A stretch of 64,000 bases of DNA, taken from the NCBI GenBank assembly GCA_023213395.1, contig CM041465.1:19964001-20028000 (forward strand). Direction: 5' to 3'. Position 1 is the first letter of the stretch. Each line of letters begins with the position of its first letter. The notes beneath the pieces were generated by a model. It did no database searches, was not told the origin of the DNA, and saw only the letters and a list, made by a program, of their open reading frames with translations. Shown here in pieces: positions 33,585 through 44,145 of the stretch. The translations under genes and the position numbers were made by a program. Source of the stretch: Cycas panzhihuaensis. Its lineage: Eukaryota > Cycadophyta.

Positions 33585-33990
33585 TTGGGTGATGCACCTG
33601 TTCACACCTTGGGTATTACCCAAGGTCATGAGCCCATCATTTCCTTCGATCCTAAAGACCTTCCTCCTGCTTGTGAAAGCGAGCGCCAGTGGAACTTCCC
33701 TTTCACCATTACTATCGATACACCTAATTGCACTTTACAAAGGACCGTTGTCGATAATGGTTCTTCCGTTAATGCCATGCCCTTACATGTCATATAAGAG
33801 CTTGGTATTTCTACCTTGGAACCCATTCCATGGTGATGTCAAGGCTACGATGGTAGTGAGAAGACTCTCTTAGGATCTATTTCATTCCCTCTTACTCTCG
33901 AGGATAAGACCGCCCTTGCCGATATTGTAGTCCTCGATGTAAATGTCGACTACAATCTCCTTTTGGTTTGACCATGGCTTGATCAAAAAG
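33585..33990 (+). pseudogene. Element B aspartic protease
   Basis: Retropepsin-like domain. The active-site region reads RTVVDNGSSVNAMPL, where the family has D-T/S-G-S-S-x-N; here the residue after Asp is Asn. Downstream are the flap-like GYDGSEKTLLGSISFPLTL and the closing ADIVVLDVNVDYNLLL with a stop where Gly-Arg is expected, then PWLD. Role: cutting the gag-pol polyprotein. It lies in another frame than RT, with a stop after HVI, so the polyprotein is broken. Confidence 0.72.
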
Positions 33991-34895
33991 GGTCATGTGT
34001 TCGACCCACTGGGGGTAACTCAAGTTCGTTCACGATGAGTGAATGAGGGTTGTTTCCCACAAACTCCCACCCACTAAATAATCCCTTGAACTAACCAAGT
34101 GAGCCATGGTCATGTGAAGGGGGATAAAGGCCCTTCCACCCATGCCTCAGCTTGTTCTATCGGTATTATTGATTCGACCTATTTTGAAGGAGATCCTGCA
34201 TCTTCTTCCTCGAGCCTTACCCGTTTCACTTCTATTGGTATTAAAAGCTATAGGTACCTTTCCATATTTAGCGGTGACGAGTCCCATGATGAGGACAAGG
34301 ACCTTCCTCACCCTATTTCCTTCCTTTGCACTAGTAGGAGACACTATCCTTACTTTAGGTCCCAACCTAGAACCCCTCTTATTTGAGAAACTGATCATCC
34401 CCTTATATCACATGTTATTACTCGCATTGATCTTCCAATCCTTGACTCTTCCTCTTCATCACCCCCCACAGGTGATGAATCCAGGGAACTTCCTTTTGCC
34501 CCTTACAAGGGGCCCCTTCCTAACTCTTCCTTAGAGTATTTTGGGGATGCTGGGTAGCCTGCTGACCACTGTGGTCCTGTTGCTCCTACTTCCTCTCGTG
34601 CCTCATCTATTCAAAGTAAGATCATCCATGGGGGGGATTACTTCGAAGATAATGAGGCTCTACTTAAGCACTTAGTGGGCTCCGCGCCCAACCTTCCTTG
34701 TGGTCACTATAGACTTGGCCACTTGAAGGTCTTAGTGATTGGGTCGACTCTTTCTGACCCAATCCCATCTCCTATTCCATCTCCTCCCGTTGACCTTGCC
34801 TCCCTTTATTTCGAGGAGGGGAATGCCATGTGCATTGGGGCAACCCAGGATATAGTCCTCACCCTAAGTAAGGTTATTAAGGTGGGGGCATAATG
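33991..34895 (+). pseudogene. Element B PR-RT linker
   Basis: Weakly conserved Ser/Pro-rich linker between protease and RT with several stops. The part 34411-34690 is the piece also kept in element A. The last part (34675-34893) reads PIPSPPVDLASLYFEEGNAMCIG and VLTLSKVIKVGA, leading to the RT domain. No catalytic motif seen. Confidence 0.5.
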
Positions 34896-35650
34896 CTCTC
34901 CTGATGAAGTGAGGGAATGCTTCCTTTTGTTTTAGGAGTTCCGAGATGTTTTTGCATGGGACTATTCTAACATGAAGGGAATTGACCCCTCCATCATCAC
35001 CCATAACCTTACCACCATTCTTGGCACTTACCTCGTGCACTAGAAATAATGCCTACTTCATCCTAAACTCTTAGCTGCCATCAAAATAGAGGTTAAGAAA
35101 CTCCTAGACATAGGACTCATCATTTCCATCAACTACCCTAAATGGGTATCTAACGTCATTCCCATTGCGAAAAAGAACGAGACTATTTGGATGTGTTGAC
35201 TTCCATGACATCAATAACACATGTCCTAAGGATAATTTCCCACTCTGTTTTATCGATCAGATCATTGATCGAACTGTCAGTTTTAAAGTCATGTCCTTAA
35301 TGGATGGATTCTCCAATTACAATCAAATTCAAATCTCTCCTGAAGACCACCATAAGATGGCCTTTACCACCCCGTGGGGTACCTTCTCCTTCAAGGCAAT
35401 GCCCTTCAAATTAAAAAATGTAGGTGTCACTTATCAAAGGGCGATGCACTTCATCTTTCATGACCTTATCAACAACACGTTGGAGGTCTTTATGGATGAT
35501 ATGATGGGTCTCTCGCGCATTAGAGCCCATCACCCCTTACACTTGTGGGCCATCTTCACACAATGTTGCAAGTACTGCATAAGTCTTAATCTACTCAAAT
35601 GCATGCTCACCGTCACTTCTGGTAAACTCCTTGCTTTCCTCATCTTGAAA
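34896..35650 (+). pseudogene. Element B reverse transcriptase
   Basis: Gypsy RT palm and fingers: FRDVFAWDYSNMKGIDPSI, then KLLDIGLIISINYPKWVSNVIPI, VDFHDINNTCPKDNFPL, MSLMDGFSNYNQI, TTPWGTFSFKAMPF, and the catalytic box VFMDDMM (35488-35508), where the family normally has Y-V/L-D-D. Both catalytic Asp remain, but Tyr is Phe and the third residue Met. A frameshift near 35196 (two bases missing in the run ATGTGTTGAC), plus stops around 35040, inactivate it. It copies element RNA into DNA in active relatives. Confidence 0.82.
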
Positions 35651-36424
35651 TAAGGAATTCAAATCGACCTTGATAAAGTCAAGGTGATCCTTGACATGTT
35701 TCCACCTAGAACTCAATAATAGATTAAGTCGTTTCTGGGTAGGCTTAGATTCCTTAGGTGTTTCTTGGAAAACTTCGCCATAAATGGCAAACCCCTTACT
35801 AACCTATTAAAGAAGGAAGCCCTGTTTGTTTAGTCTGCTAGGGCCCAACAAGCTTTCGAAGGACTTAAGGAAGCCCTTGCTTCCTCTCTAACATTGACCC
35901 CTCCTCGCTTTGATATGCCCTTTATTCTCTATACCTGAGTGATTGATGAGTCCTTGGATGCTATGTTGGCCCAAGAGGATGATTTAGGAATCAAGAAGGC
36001 TATATACTTCATCAGTTGTACCCTCGTGGCTGCTGAACTTAATTACCCTCCAGCCAAGAAGGAATGCCTCTCCTTGGTTCACGCAACTAAGAAGTTTAGA
36101 CACTACTTACTCAGAAACACCACCAAGGTGATCATTCAATCAGATCCCTTATGTTACTTACTCACTCATTCTAACCTGACAGGTAGGACTAGTCATTGGG
36201 TTGTCCTCCTCCAAGAATTCAATCTCCATATTGTCAACAGGAAATCAAAGAAGGGGATGGTAGTAGAAGAACAACTTATAGATGCCCCTGTCCCTAACTC
36301 GTTTGACACTCCCGTTGATGACTCTTTTCATGATGAGTCTATCTTGACTATTCAGGGCACTCATTCCCATCCACTCATTGATAGTGAGTGGTATGGTGAC
36401 ATCATGCGGTACCTTACTCAGTAG
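35651..36424 (+). pseudogene. Element B RNase H (RT-linked)
   Basis: Continues from RT in the same frame after a stop. It contains the connection region (FPPRTQ, LGRLRFLRCF) and the gypsy RNase H: YFISCTLVAAELNYPPAKKECLSLV is the canonical S-x-L-x-x-A-E-x-N-Y block, then VIIQSDPLCYLL, then a tether ending QLIDAPVP. It degrades the RNA strand of RNA-DNA hybrids in active elements. The first catalytic Asp region near 35930 is disrupted by a stop. It is distinct from the second RNase H at 41171. Confidence 0.75.
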
Positions 36425-37621
36425 TAGCACCACCCAAAAGCTAGTAACAAGGTTAGGTCACATATTTAGACCACCGCTAGGTAATACTTCCTTATGGATG
36501 AAGTATTGTACAAGAGATCCTTTGATGGGATCCTCCTCCATTGTGTCACTCCTGACTAAGTGGACCAGATACTCTATGAATGCCACCATGGCATTTATAG
36601 GGGCCAATCCATGGCCTAGAGGATCCTTCGTATGGGTTATTATTGGTCGTCCCTCTTCAAGGATGCCCATGCCTATGCCTTGAGATGTCAGTGATGCTAA
36701 GAACATGCAAACATCACCCACATGCCTTCTGAGGCTCTTCATCCCATCGTATATCCATGGCCCTTTGCCTAATGGGGTTTAGACCTCATTGGGGCCATAT
36801 CACTGCCCTCTTCGTTGCAACACAAGTTCATCTTGACTACCACAGAGTACTTTATGAAATGGGTAGAAGCCATTCCTTTGATCACTAACCCTCGCGAGAT
36901 GATAGCCACTTTCATCTACCAGCATATCATTTGCCACTTTAGGATCCCTGATGTCTTGATCACAGACAATGGAACTCCTTTTTATAACAAGGAGATGGAT
37001 GAACTTTGTAAGAAATTCAAGAACTCTCACAAAACCTCTTCTCCTTATTACCCCTAGGCAAATGGTTAGGTTGAATCATTCAACAAAACTCTTATGAACA
37101 TCCTAAAGAAAACTATTGCTCAATCTCAGAGAGATTGGCACCTTCAGCTCCCTTTCGCCTTATGGGCCTATCGTACCTCTATCCATGTGGCTACGAGAAT
37201 GGTTCCATTCTCCCTAGTTTATGGGACCCAGGTGGTACTCCTATTGGAAGTGGAGATCCCCTATCTACGAGTTTCTCTTTGAGGCCTTATCGATGAGGAG
37301 TTTATCCATCAGGCTTGCCTCTTAGACCTTGAAGCCTTGGGTGAGAGACATTTAGCTACTTACCAGGCTAACCTCACATCTAAAACCTGCTTGCAAAGGA
37401 CTTACAATAAACACCATCGTTCCCATCCTTTGTATCCTAGGGACCAAGTCCTAAAGCTAGAATATCTTCATGACTGCTTGACCAAATTTAGACCCAAATG
37501 GGTTGGTCCCTTTGTCATTCTTGAGAGTCTCTATAATGACGCTTATAAGATTGCCACCCTAAAGGGCCTTGAATTTGAGAAAGTTGTTAATGGGAAATTC
37601 CCCAAAAATTTTGATTCATGA
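36425..37621 (+). pseudogene. Element B integrase
   Basis: HHCC region near 36560-36720 (ECHHGIYRGQ, where the second His position is Gln; GYYWSSLFKDAHAY; C-x2-C remnants with stops). Core: GLDLIGAI (first Asp), KFILTTTEYFMKWVEAIPL, LITDNGTPF (second Asp), VESFNKT (Glu). The C-terminal GPY/F-like part KFRPKWVGPFVILE runs to the stop at 37619-37621. The core style (EYFxKWVEAIPL) fits the Tat/Athila branch, and no chromodomain follows. Several stops and the lost His make it inactive. Confidence 0.82.
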
Positions 37622-38359
37622 TCTCTTTACTACTTTTCCTATGCTTTGAAATAAGCTTAAACTACCATCCTAAGCATGTTCCCATTCCTCCTAGCTATAG
37701 GCGGGATGGCGTCTTAGGGTGTCTCTCTCTTTCCTTTTGGGTTCCTTTCATGGAACCCTTGTTTCTATTCCTCTGGGAACCTTGTCCTCCTATTTGGGCA
37801 TCTCCCCCAATTAGGATGATGTGTTGGAGTGTCGCCACTCCCCTCCAATTAGAATTTCCTTTGCATATCCCACTATGCTCCTATATAGACGTGTGTGCCA
37901 CCCTATCTCCTGGCCTCACATGTGTCTATTGCCACTGCTCATGGTGATCATGTGTGTCTTTGCTAGGAATATGGCCCTACATAAAAGAAAATATGCATAA
38001 CTCAAACAAATATCATAGCACAAAAATCATACATTAATCAATTGAAAATATCATCAACTATACCCTTGTGTATCCATGTACCATCATATATATACATACA
38101 TAAATATGGAAACATAGATATACATCATCCATCACATGTCATGATATACATTATCATACATCAAATGGGGTATCAATCATCCCATCTATCTAAATAAAAT
38201 AATCATTATGTGTTATATCATACAACTGGTATGGTACATCATCCGTGGGAAGCCAGAATCCTTACAGGGTGGAGTACAGTCTTGTGGTAACATATGGTGA
38301 CTCCCTAGAAGTCAGTGCTTTCCCCTATCAAATCAAAACTCCTACACTCTACTCTACTA
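37622..38359. other. Element B spacer between integrase and the antisense gene
   Basis: Non-coding. The first 300 bp resemble the equivalent part of A (2213-2560). The rest is AT-rich with CATCATC/ATACAT repeats (about 38010-38220). Confidence 0.6.
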
Positions 38360-38958
38360 CTACCTCACCTTTGAGGCATCATCTCTTAGCCTCTGTGATC
38401 CCTCTCTTGGGAACCACATACCTCGTAGGCTCCTCCTATGCCTCTGGGTGCTGTCCACCTCGCTCCCCTCATCTCGTGGCCTCCTGGGGGTCATCACAAC
38501 TGTATGTGTGTATGTCTTGCTCTATGACGATCTTGAGGCCACCTCATCCACTAATCGATTGTATTGAGCCTGGATACGATCTCGATCTCCCTCTACTCTA
38601 TGGAGCCTCTCCTCCATCCCCCAAAGACACTCCTCTATCACTGCCATCTGGATACGACTCTCTGCATCCCCTCTAGCTCCTCCGTGGGCCTCCAGTGCCT
38701 ATAACCAACCTCGTAGAGTATCCCTCTCGACCCAGGTCTCATCCAGCTCTACATGTAAGCGTCTCACACGTGCCTCATGCTCGTAGGACTCTACAATCCA
38801 AACATCCCTCTCCCTCACCAATAGGGCAAATGCTGTCATGTGGGCACCTGTCGATCTGGGCTCATCTCCTGCCTGGATGGGAGGTTGCCCCTCCATGTAG
38901 GCCTAGGGGAACATCTCCCAGACTATTGCCTCTACTAGTTGTTATATCTCCACTATAC
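38360..38958 (-). pseudogene. Element B antisense gene, exon 3 (coiled-coil C-terminus)
   Basis: About 199 codons. Begins after the acceptor with VEI, a stop, QLVEAIVWEMFP, continues EGQPPIQAGDEPRSTGAH, then a long charged helix (FALLVRERDVWIVESYEHE, VRRLHVELDETWVERDTL) with heptad-like spacing, and a basic tail ending at the TAG at 38360-38362. It matches A 2853-3430 throughout. Fewer stops than most of pol in this element. Function unknown. Confidence 0.62.
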
Positions 38959-39127
38959 CTACAATTCTAACACGTCACATATTAATATGTGTCCATGCAT
39001 AACTCCACTATACCTAATTCCTAACCGTCATATATTTACATGTGTCCACATATATATGCCAAACTAAAATCAAATAACATATATACATATGGTGATCAAA
39101 AGATGATAGGAGAAGGTAGTGTCTCAC
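38959..39127 (-). other. Intron in the element B antisense gene (169 bp)
   Basis: Donor ACTAT/GTGAGACAC and acceptor GAATTGTAG/GTATAG on the minus strand. Phase 1, same position as A 3431-3538, joining KDLVIVL to IVEI as A joins KELAATV to TVEI. AT-rich body with ATATAT runs. Confidence 0.62.
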
Positions 39128-39987
39128 ATAGTACGATCACCAGATCCTTGACCCCATCACCACCATCTCCTCCATCAATATGGGTCTGATATATAGTTGG
39201 TCATGGTGAGGAGGTCTAGTGATGTGGCGTCCACTGAGCGACAAATGTGTGCATAGTCCTCAGTCCCCCTGAACCTGGTCTTCCACCTGTGTACCATCAG
39301 GGCCCACTTAAAAGTGGGGTGTAGTCCCCCTACCGGTGCCACTGCTCCAAAGTGATAAAAAAACTAACTCTACAGAAGGGTGATGTATGATAAATCACCC
39401 TTCCCTGCCATCTGAATAACATCCAGCTGGGTGATGAGGTTTGACGCTATGAGGGTAGCCCAATCAAGCCTCTCTCTATCCTCACATCTCCGTACTCCAT
39501 CTATCTAATCATTTAGTATATCTCTATAGTTTTATTTATGGGATATCTAGAACAGAATACATAGTGTGATCAATTTCCTTACGCGAGGAATCCCTGACAT
39601 GACCATACCCTGGAGAGGTATCCCTTGCCTCTCCCACCTATCTTGCCCAGTGAAGAATGTCATTGCCTCTGTATGTGTTGTCTCATTGCTAGGCAGTGCC
39701 CTTAACGATGTTGGCCTCCCTGTTGTCGGCACCCCTAATATCCTATGAATGTCCATCGATGTCACTGAGATATCTCCTAGTTGGGGTAGTTGGAAGGCAT
39801 ACCTCCGTCTATCCCAATACGACATAATGTCCACTAGTAGCCTCTAGTATGATGTGTACTAAGGCATCCTCATGACCTTCAATAGGCCACACCTTGCCAA
39901 AATCTACTTGTCCTTGTGGGACATCATCTTGATAAAATTCAACATAGCCATGCTGATATTCTTGTGGTTGTCCACCACGATCATCGC
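39128..39987 (-). pseudogene. Element B antisense gene, exon 2 (plant-mobile-domain-like core)
   Basis: Starts at a TGTTTTGTAG/GC acceptor. Reads VVDNHKNISMAMLNFIKMMS, then WDRRRYAFQLPQLGD, VTSMDIHRILGVPTTGRP, LRALPSNETTHTEAM, and a helical C-terminal half. The Asp-rich linker seen in A is reduced to GGDGGDGVKDLVIVL, a net loss of about 110 residues. The pattern of aromatic-x-LP-x-GD, then DI-x-x-ILG-x-P-x-x-G-x-P resembles the plant mobile domain; by eye only. About eight stops. Confidence 0.6.
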
Positions 39988-40440
39988 CTACAAAACACCA
40001 CAAAACTAGTAAGATCCTGACCCATACTCACCTCTTGGCCCTCTGGACTTCCCATTATATTCATTTAACTAAGATTCGAGTGCCCTTTGGACCATCCTTT
40101 TATTTTCCATAACCGTGCCTTCATACCATGGTATTGTGGAGTTTGGCCGGGGTCGCACAGCAAAGATTGTAGCACTGCGATCTTTGCCGTGGTGCGAACG
40201 TCACCCCCTAAAGGGGGGGGTTTCTCTACCCAAAAATAAAATTTATTTTCCCAAGCGAGCCATGGCTAGGCCCACTGGGACTAGGGCTACCTAATACCCC
40301 ACTCCTGCCTCCTATTGGGTCTAATTTGGACTCCAAGAAGTTGTTTCTCACCCATATGGGGACCAAAATCTACATAAATTCATTAAAAAGTGATAACTTT
40401 TAAATGATGAGATGGGGCTGGGTTTCGATGATCCACTCAC
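39988..40440 (-). other. Probable first intron or promoter-like spacer of the element B antisense gene
   Basis: Bounded on the minus strand by ATCCA/GTGAGTGG and TTTTGTAG/GC. The phase does not match in a simple splice, so borders are tentative. It contains a copy of the GC-rich repeat (about 40125-40205, CTTTGCCGTGGTGCGA) found also in LTR promoters, and a CCCCATATGGG block shared with A. Confidence 0.4.
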
Positions 40441-40661
40441 TGGATCTAGTTATGCCATCGTCATCTCATTCTCCTAGTCTCAATGGTTGCCTCCTCGTCC
40501 CAATCCAACGGTCGAATCTCCCTCCACGTGCCTTTGAAGTCGGGTGGTACTCCACTGCATAAGGGAAGGGCTCTAAATTCGTTCATAAGCCAGTGAAAAT
40601 GAATCATATTTTCATTGATTTTCCTTATATAGGCAGGGGCCCTTATGGGCACTTTTTCCAT
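40441..40661 (-). pseudogene. Element B antisense gene, exon 1
   Basis: Open on the minus strand: KINENMIHFHWLMNEFRALP, GVPPDFKGTWREIRPLDWDE, ATIETRRMR, then a stop and RWHN. Matches A 5225-5400. A possible start is the Met at 40661, but the frame is also open a little upstream. Confidence 0.52.
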
Positions 40662-41170
40662 TTTGACCTATGAGACATCCCTTGAGACCATCTCTTATCC
40701 CTGATCATCATTGCCTTCTGGCCTTATTTCCCATTGCACCTCCTTAGCCCCTATTTTACTCATCCCTTGAGGTGCATTTATGACATCGCACCGACTCATT
40801 TTTGCGAGGGCCTTTCTGCCTTGTTTTGTGTGTCACTCCCATGCATGCCCGAGTTTATACTCATTTGGCTCATTTCACCATCCTGGATTCATTTTTGTAA
40901 TCCATCTGTGCTCCTGGGGTCTCCAAAGGGAGCACTCCCTTAGATCAGGATCACTCTTTACTCTCTTAAGCAACCTTTGGCACCCCAGGGTGGCCTTCTC
41001 GCCGCCCTTTCTCTACTAGTGGTCAGATAGTCTACTCCTATCCTTGGGTAGCCTTATTACTTGGTCCTCCTACCCTTTGTGGCCACCATTCCTATTCATA
41101 CGAGCCTCTTTCTCTTCGACTACGACTCTATTGCATGTTTTCTCTACCGGGACACTTTTGTTTCTCACCC

Positions 41171-41593
41171 ATGACTCTCTTCATCTTCATCGATGGTGAA
41201 AGCCGTGGTAATCCTAGTCCCTCCACCACCACATGGATTCTTTGTGACCCTTCCAGACATGATTTCCTACATCCTAGAATCTTCTTCCTCAAGAACACCA
41301 ATAACGAAGCTGAGTACATGGTTGTTATCGAAGCCCTCACCAGTGTGCTATATTTCCACCACAGATCCATTGTTCTCCTTTGTGACTCCCAGGTGGTGGT
41401 GTCCTATCTCACCCAGGTTTACCAGGTGTGATGCCCATGCTTGAGAGCCCTCGATTTGATTGCTAGGTCCCTATTAGCTTGTTTTTAGTCTCTTGACATT
41501 TGACACATCCCTTGGGCCCTCAACACTGAGGTAGACAACCTTGTTTGCCTCATCCTTGAGCGATACCTTTCTCTTCTAGTCGACCACCCTTGA
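41171..41593 (+). pseudogene. Element B second RNase H, 3'-terminal
   Basis: 140 codons from an ATG in the context TCACCCATG to TGA 41591-41593. All four acidic residues of the RNase H active site are present with near-textbook spacing: D8 (FIDGESRGNP), E48 (NNEAEY), D72 (LLCDSQVVV), D122 (LNTEVDNLV). The length fits a stand-alone RNase H domain. Three internal stops (after YQV, in ACF-SLDI, and after SLDI) make it a pseudogene. It lies after integrase and the antisense gene, just before the PPT; A has the same gene at 5927-6316. It presumably removed RNA during cDNA synthesis, for example around PPT primer formation; this role is inferred. Confidence 0.78.
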
Positions 41594-42011
41594 ATGACTT
41601 TCCTGGTCACCCTATCACCCAAGTCTCAGGGTGTCTTGCATTTCTTTTTGTGATCCCTTTGCACCTTTGAAAGCTATCCACTAATGAGGTTAAACTATGG
41701 AGACCATAAGGTTTGCTTGTTTACCTTTTCTCTTGTCACCATTGTACTTTCTCATTGCACTCTTGCGATGGGGGCATCCCCTTCATTCATCATAGCTTCT
41801 AGTCGATTCTCGGGTGGCACATAGGCAGCCCCTATATTGTCTCCACCCCTGTCCTCATATCCACGTGTTCTACCATGACACTCACCAACACCCTTGGCTC
41901 TTGTTGTGATCATGATTGATATATATATATATATATATAAATGTGCTACTAACCGTTTGTTGCCATCATTCACCATCACACCATGCTTCCAAGTGGCAAG
42001 GCTCTACTGCC
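41594..42011. other. Element B 3' untranslated spacer
   Basis: Non-coding, aligned with A 6317-6758. Contains a TA microsatellite of about ten units at 41920-41939 that A lacks. Confidence 0.55.
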
Positions 42012-42021
42012 AAGGGGGCAG
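42012..42021 (+). other. Polypurine tract of element B
   Basis: AAGGGGGCAG immediately upstream of the 3' LTR start TGTTTCCCAG; same context as element A. Confidence 0.82.
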
Positions 42022-42313
42022 TGTTTCCCAGCTACCAAGAATAGATATGGATAGATTGACTATGGATAGGTATGCATCTTTCTTTTCACCTTTATTATTT
42101 CTTTGGAAAGGTAGATAGAAGCATTGCCTCATTGTATGATTGACTTCTACATTTGAGTGATAACCTTGCATCTATTACTTGATCATGCTACTTGTCATAC
42201 CTTTAGCCTATGATGACCTATAGGACCTACCTCTCCATAAGGTAGGCATCCCCATGGTGCTCTATGATCCTCTGCACCACCTCCACATTACCTCAGGAAT
42301 CACTCGACTTATA

Positions 42314-42318
42314 TGACC
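42314..42318. other. Empty target site for copia T in the 3' LTR
   Basis: TATGACCTGCTCATACC here corresponds to TATGACC, copia T, then TGACCCACTCATACC in the 5' LTR. It proves the 5-bp TSD, and that T inserted after B did. Confidence 0.88.
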
Positions 42319-43347
42319 TGCTCATACCCTGATATTGTGTCCCTTTCATAACATTTCTGGGAATCCTAGATTTTGATGTCTCATTTGGTCTATCCCACAT
42401 GTCACTCGGACTATCCTTAGCCACCTAGACAGGAGGGTCGGCCCCTCCTAGGCCTGTCACATCTCTTTTTAGGGCTCCTAGAACCTTGGACATTACTATT
42501 TTAGCATTTTGGTCTTGCACTACTGTAAACTAAGCGGTACCATGAAGTTTACCACAGTGTGACTGTTGCACTTTGTTTTTTTTATCTGATGTGGTAATTC
42601 TTGCTTTTTTCACAAAATTTCCACGTGGATAAGTGACTAACTCAGCCCTACCTAAACCCTAATCATTTGATTAGGGTTAGGATGGGTATATATCCCAAAA
42701 AGTACCTCATTTCACATCTCTTTGGATCTCCAACAACACATTCAACTATTGTAATTCTGCTCTCTTCCTCCTCTCCTTCACATATATGACTGCAACACTA
42801 TGTTTTCTACCATTCTAGCCCAGGATCCATCTGCAACAACTCTATCACGTGGCAGAAAACTCTCCTCCAAGCATTTCCAAGTAAGATCTCCATATTTCTC
42901 CTTTAGTTTTGCCCAGCAAGTGTCTTCTACATCTCTACTTTGGGAAATACCTTGTAAACCTTATAGGACCTACCCTCTTCCATTGGTTGCAGGGGTAGAT
43001 CTACCCTCAACTCAACCCATTACATACCCCTTGCCTTGTTTTTACATTTTAGCACACATTTACTCCATTAGAGCTTGTTCAAAAGTATATTTTTCTTCCC
43101 TTTTTTGTCCTTTGGCTATAAAAAGGATTGCTCTTTCTTGTGTTTAGCTTTAAATACCTTAATCTCCTTCCTATTCTCCACTAGTTTTCTTTAAGGAAGT
43201 TATGGGAGAGGGTTTACAAGGATTGGGTGAAAGGAGTAAGGCGGGATCTGTCCCAGTTAGACCTACTCCCCAAGAGAAAACCCCTTCCTATCCTTCCTCT
43301 CTTGTACCCATGCTTTCCTTGAGCTAACTAGGAGTTGGTGGAATCCA

Positions 43348-43659
43348 TGAAGGAAGGATGGATCTAGGAGATAAATCACTCACATGCACACAATGGTAAT
43401 GGAAAATAAAAAAGAAGATGAAATAAGACATGAGAGCAAGCTTGAAGGTGAGAATGAATAATGACTCCCTCCTTGAGATTTCACCTTTTATTATTGAGGG
43501 TAAGCATTAGGGTTAGGATTTTCCTGCCTAATAACATGAACCCGAAATTACATCTAAATGTACATAAAGTACATTTCATTAAGAGACTAATGCTAATAAT
43601 ATATCCTCAGGTCACATAATTAATTTACACAAATGACCTTAATACATTAACCTCTTTCA
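43348..43659 (-). repeat. Copia C 3' LTR (312 bp)
   Basis: On + from TGAAGGAAGGATGG to CCTCTTTCA; on the minus strand it reads TGAAAGAGG...CCTTCA. Next to it is the purine tract TAAGGGGGGAT (plus 43660-43671). The short LTR clearly separates this family from copia T. Confidence 0.78.
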
Positions 43660-43671
43660 ATCCCCCCCTTA
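43660..43671 (-). other. Polypurine tract of copia C
   Basis: Minus strand TAAGGGGGGAT directly before the LTR start TGAAAGAGG. Confidence 0.78.
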
Positions 43672-44145
43672 ATGGTGGAAGGTCATTTTTAGAAAATCTA
43701 TTCTATGAGGTCTTCATTTAAGTTTCATTATTACATTGAAATTCTAAATGACACTTTTGTAGGAAAACCCTCATGGGAAATAAAAACCCACTAACTTTCT
43801 AAGATCTATGGCCCCTTTTATAAATCAAAATGGCTAAGGTGGCTCTTTGATGTAGCCTGATAGCTAAGCAGCTTAAATGTGTAACTTAGTCTGCTAAGTC
43901 TCCATATATTGTTTGGTCATCCCCTATACCCTTTTGGGTTTTGATAGGTTCTAATTTTTAAAAACAAGTACAACCCTTATCCTTTCGTGCCCACATGGGG
44001 TTTTCACAAAGAGGATAGAGCAGATACTTACTCTTATTCTTTCGTGTCTACAAGGAATTTTCACAAATAGAATAGAGTATGATAATCCTATTACCATCTT
44101 CTTTGATCAATCGAAGATGGAGGCCATAAGGTCAAGATTCCTTTG

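Noticed and set aside
37618-37947. 109-codon frame after the element B integrase
   Set aside because: Lies in the 3' spacer; the equivalent region of A (2309-2569) shares DNA similarity but not a preserved frame.
41920-41939. TA dinucleotide run
   Set aside because: Simple microsatellite in the 3' spacer, no further meaning.
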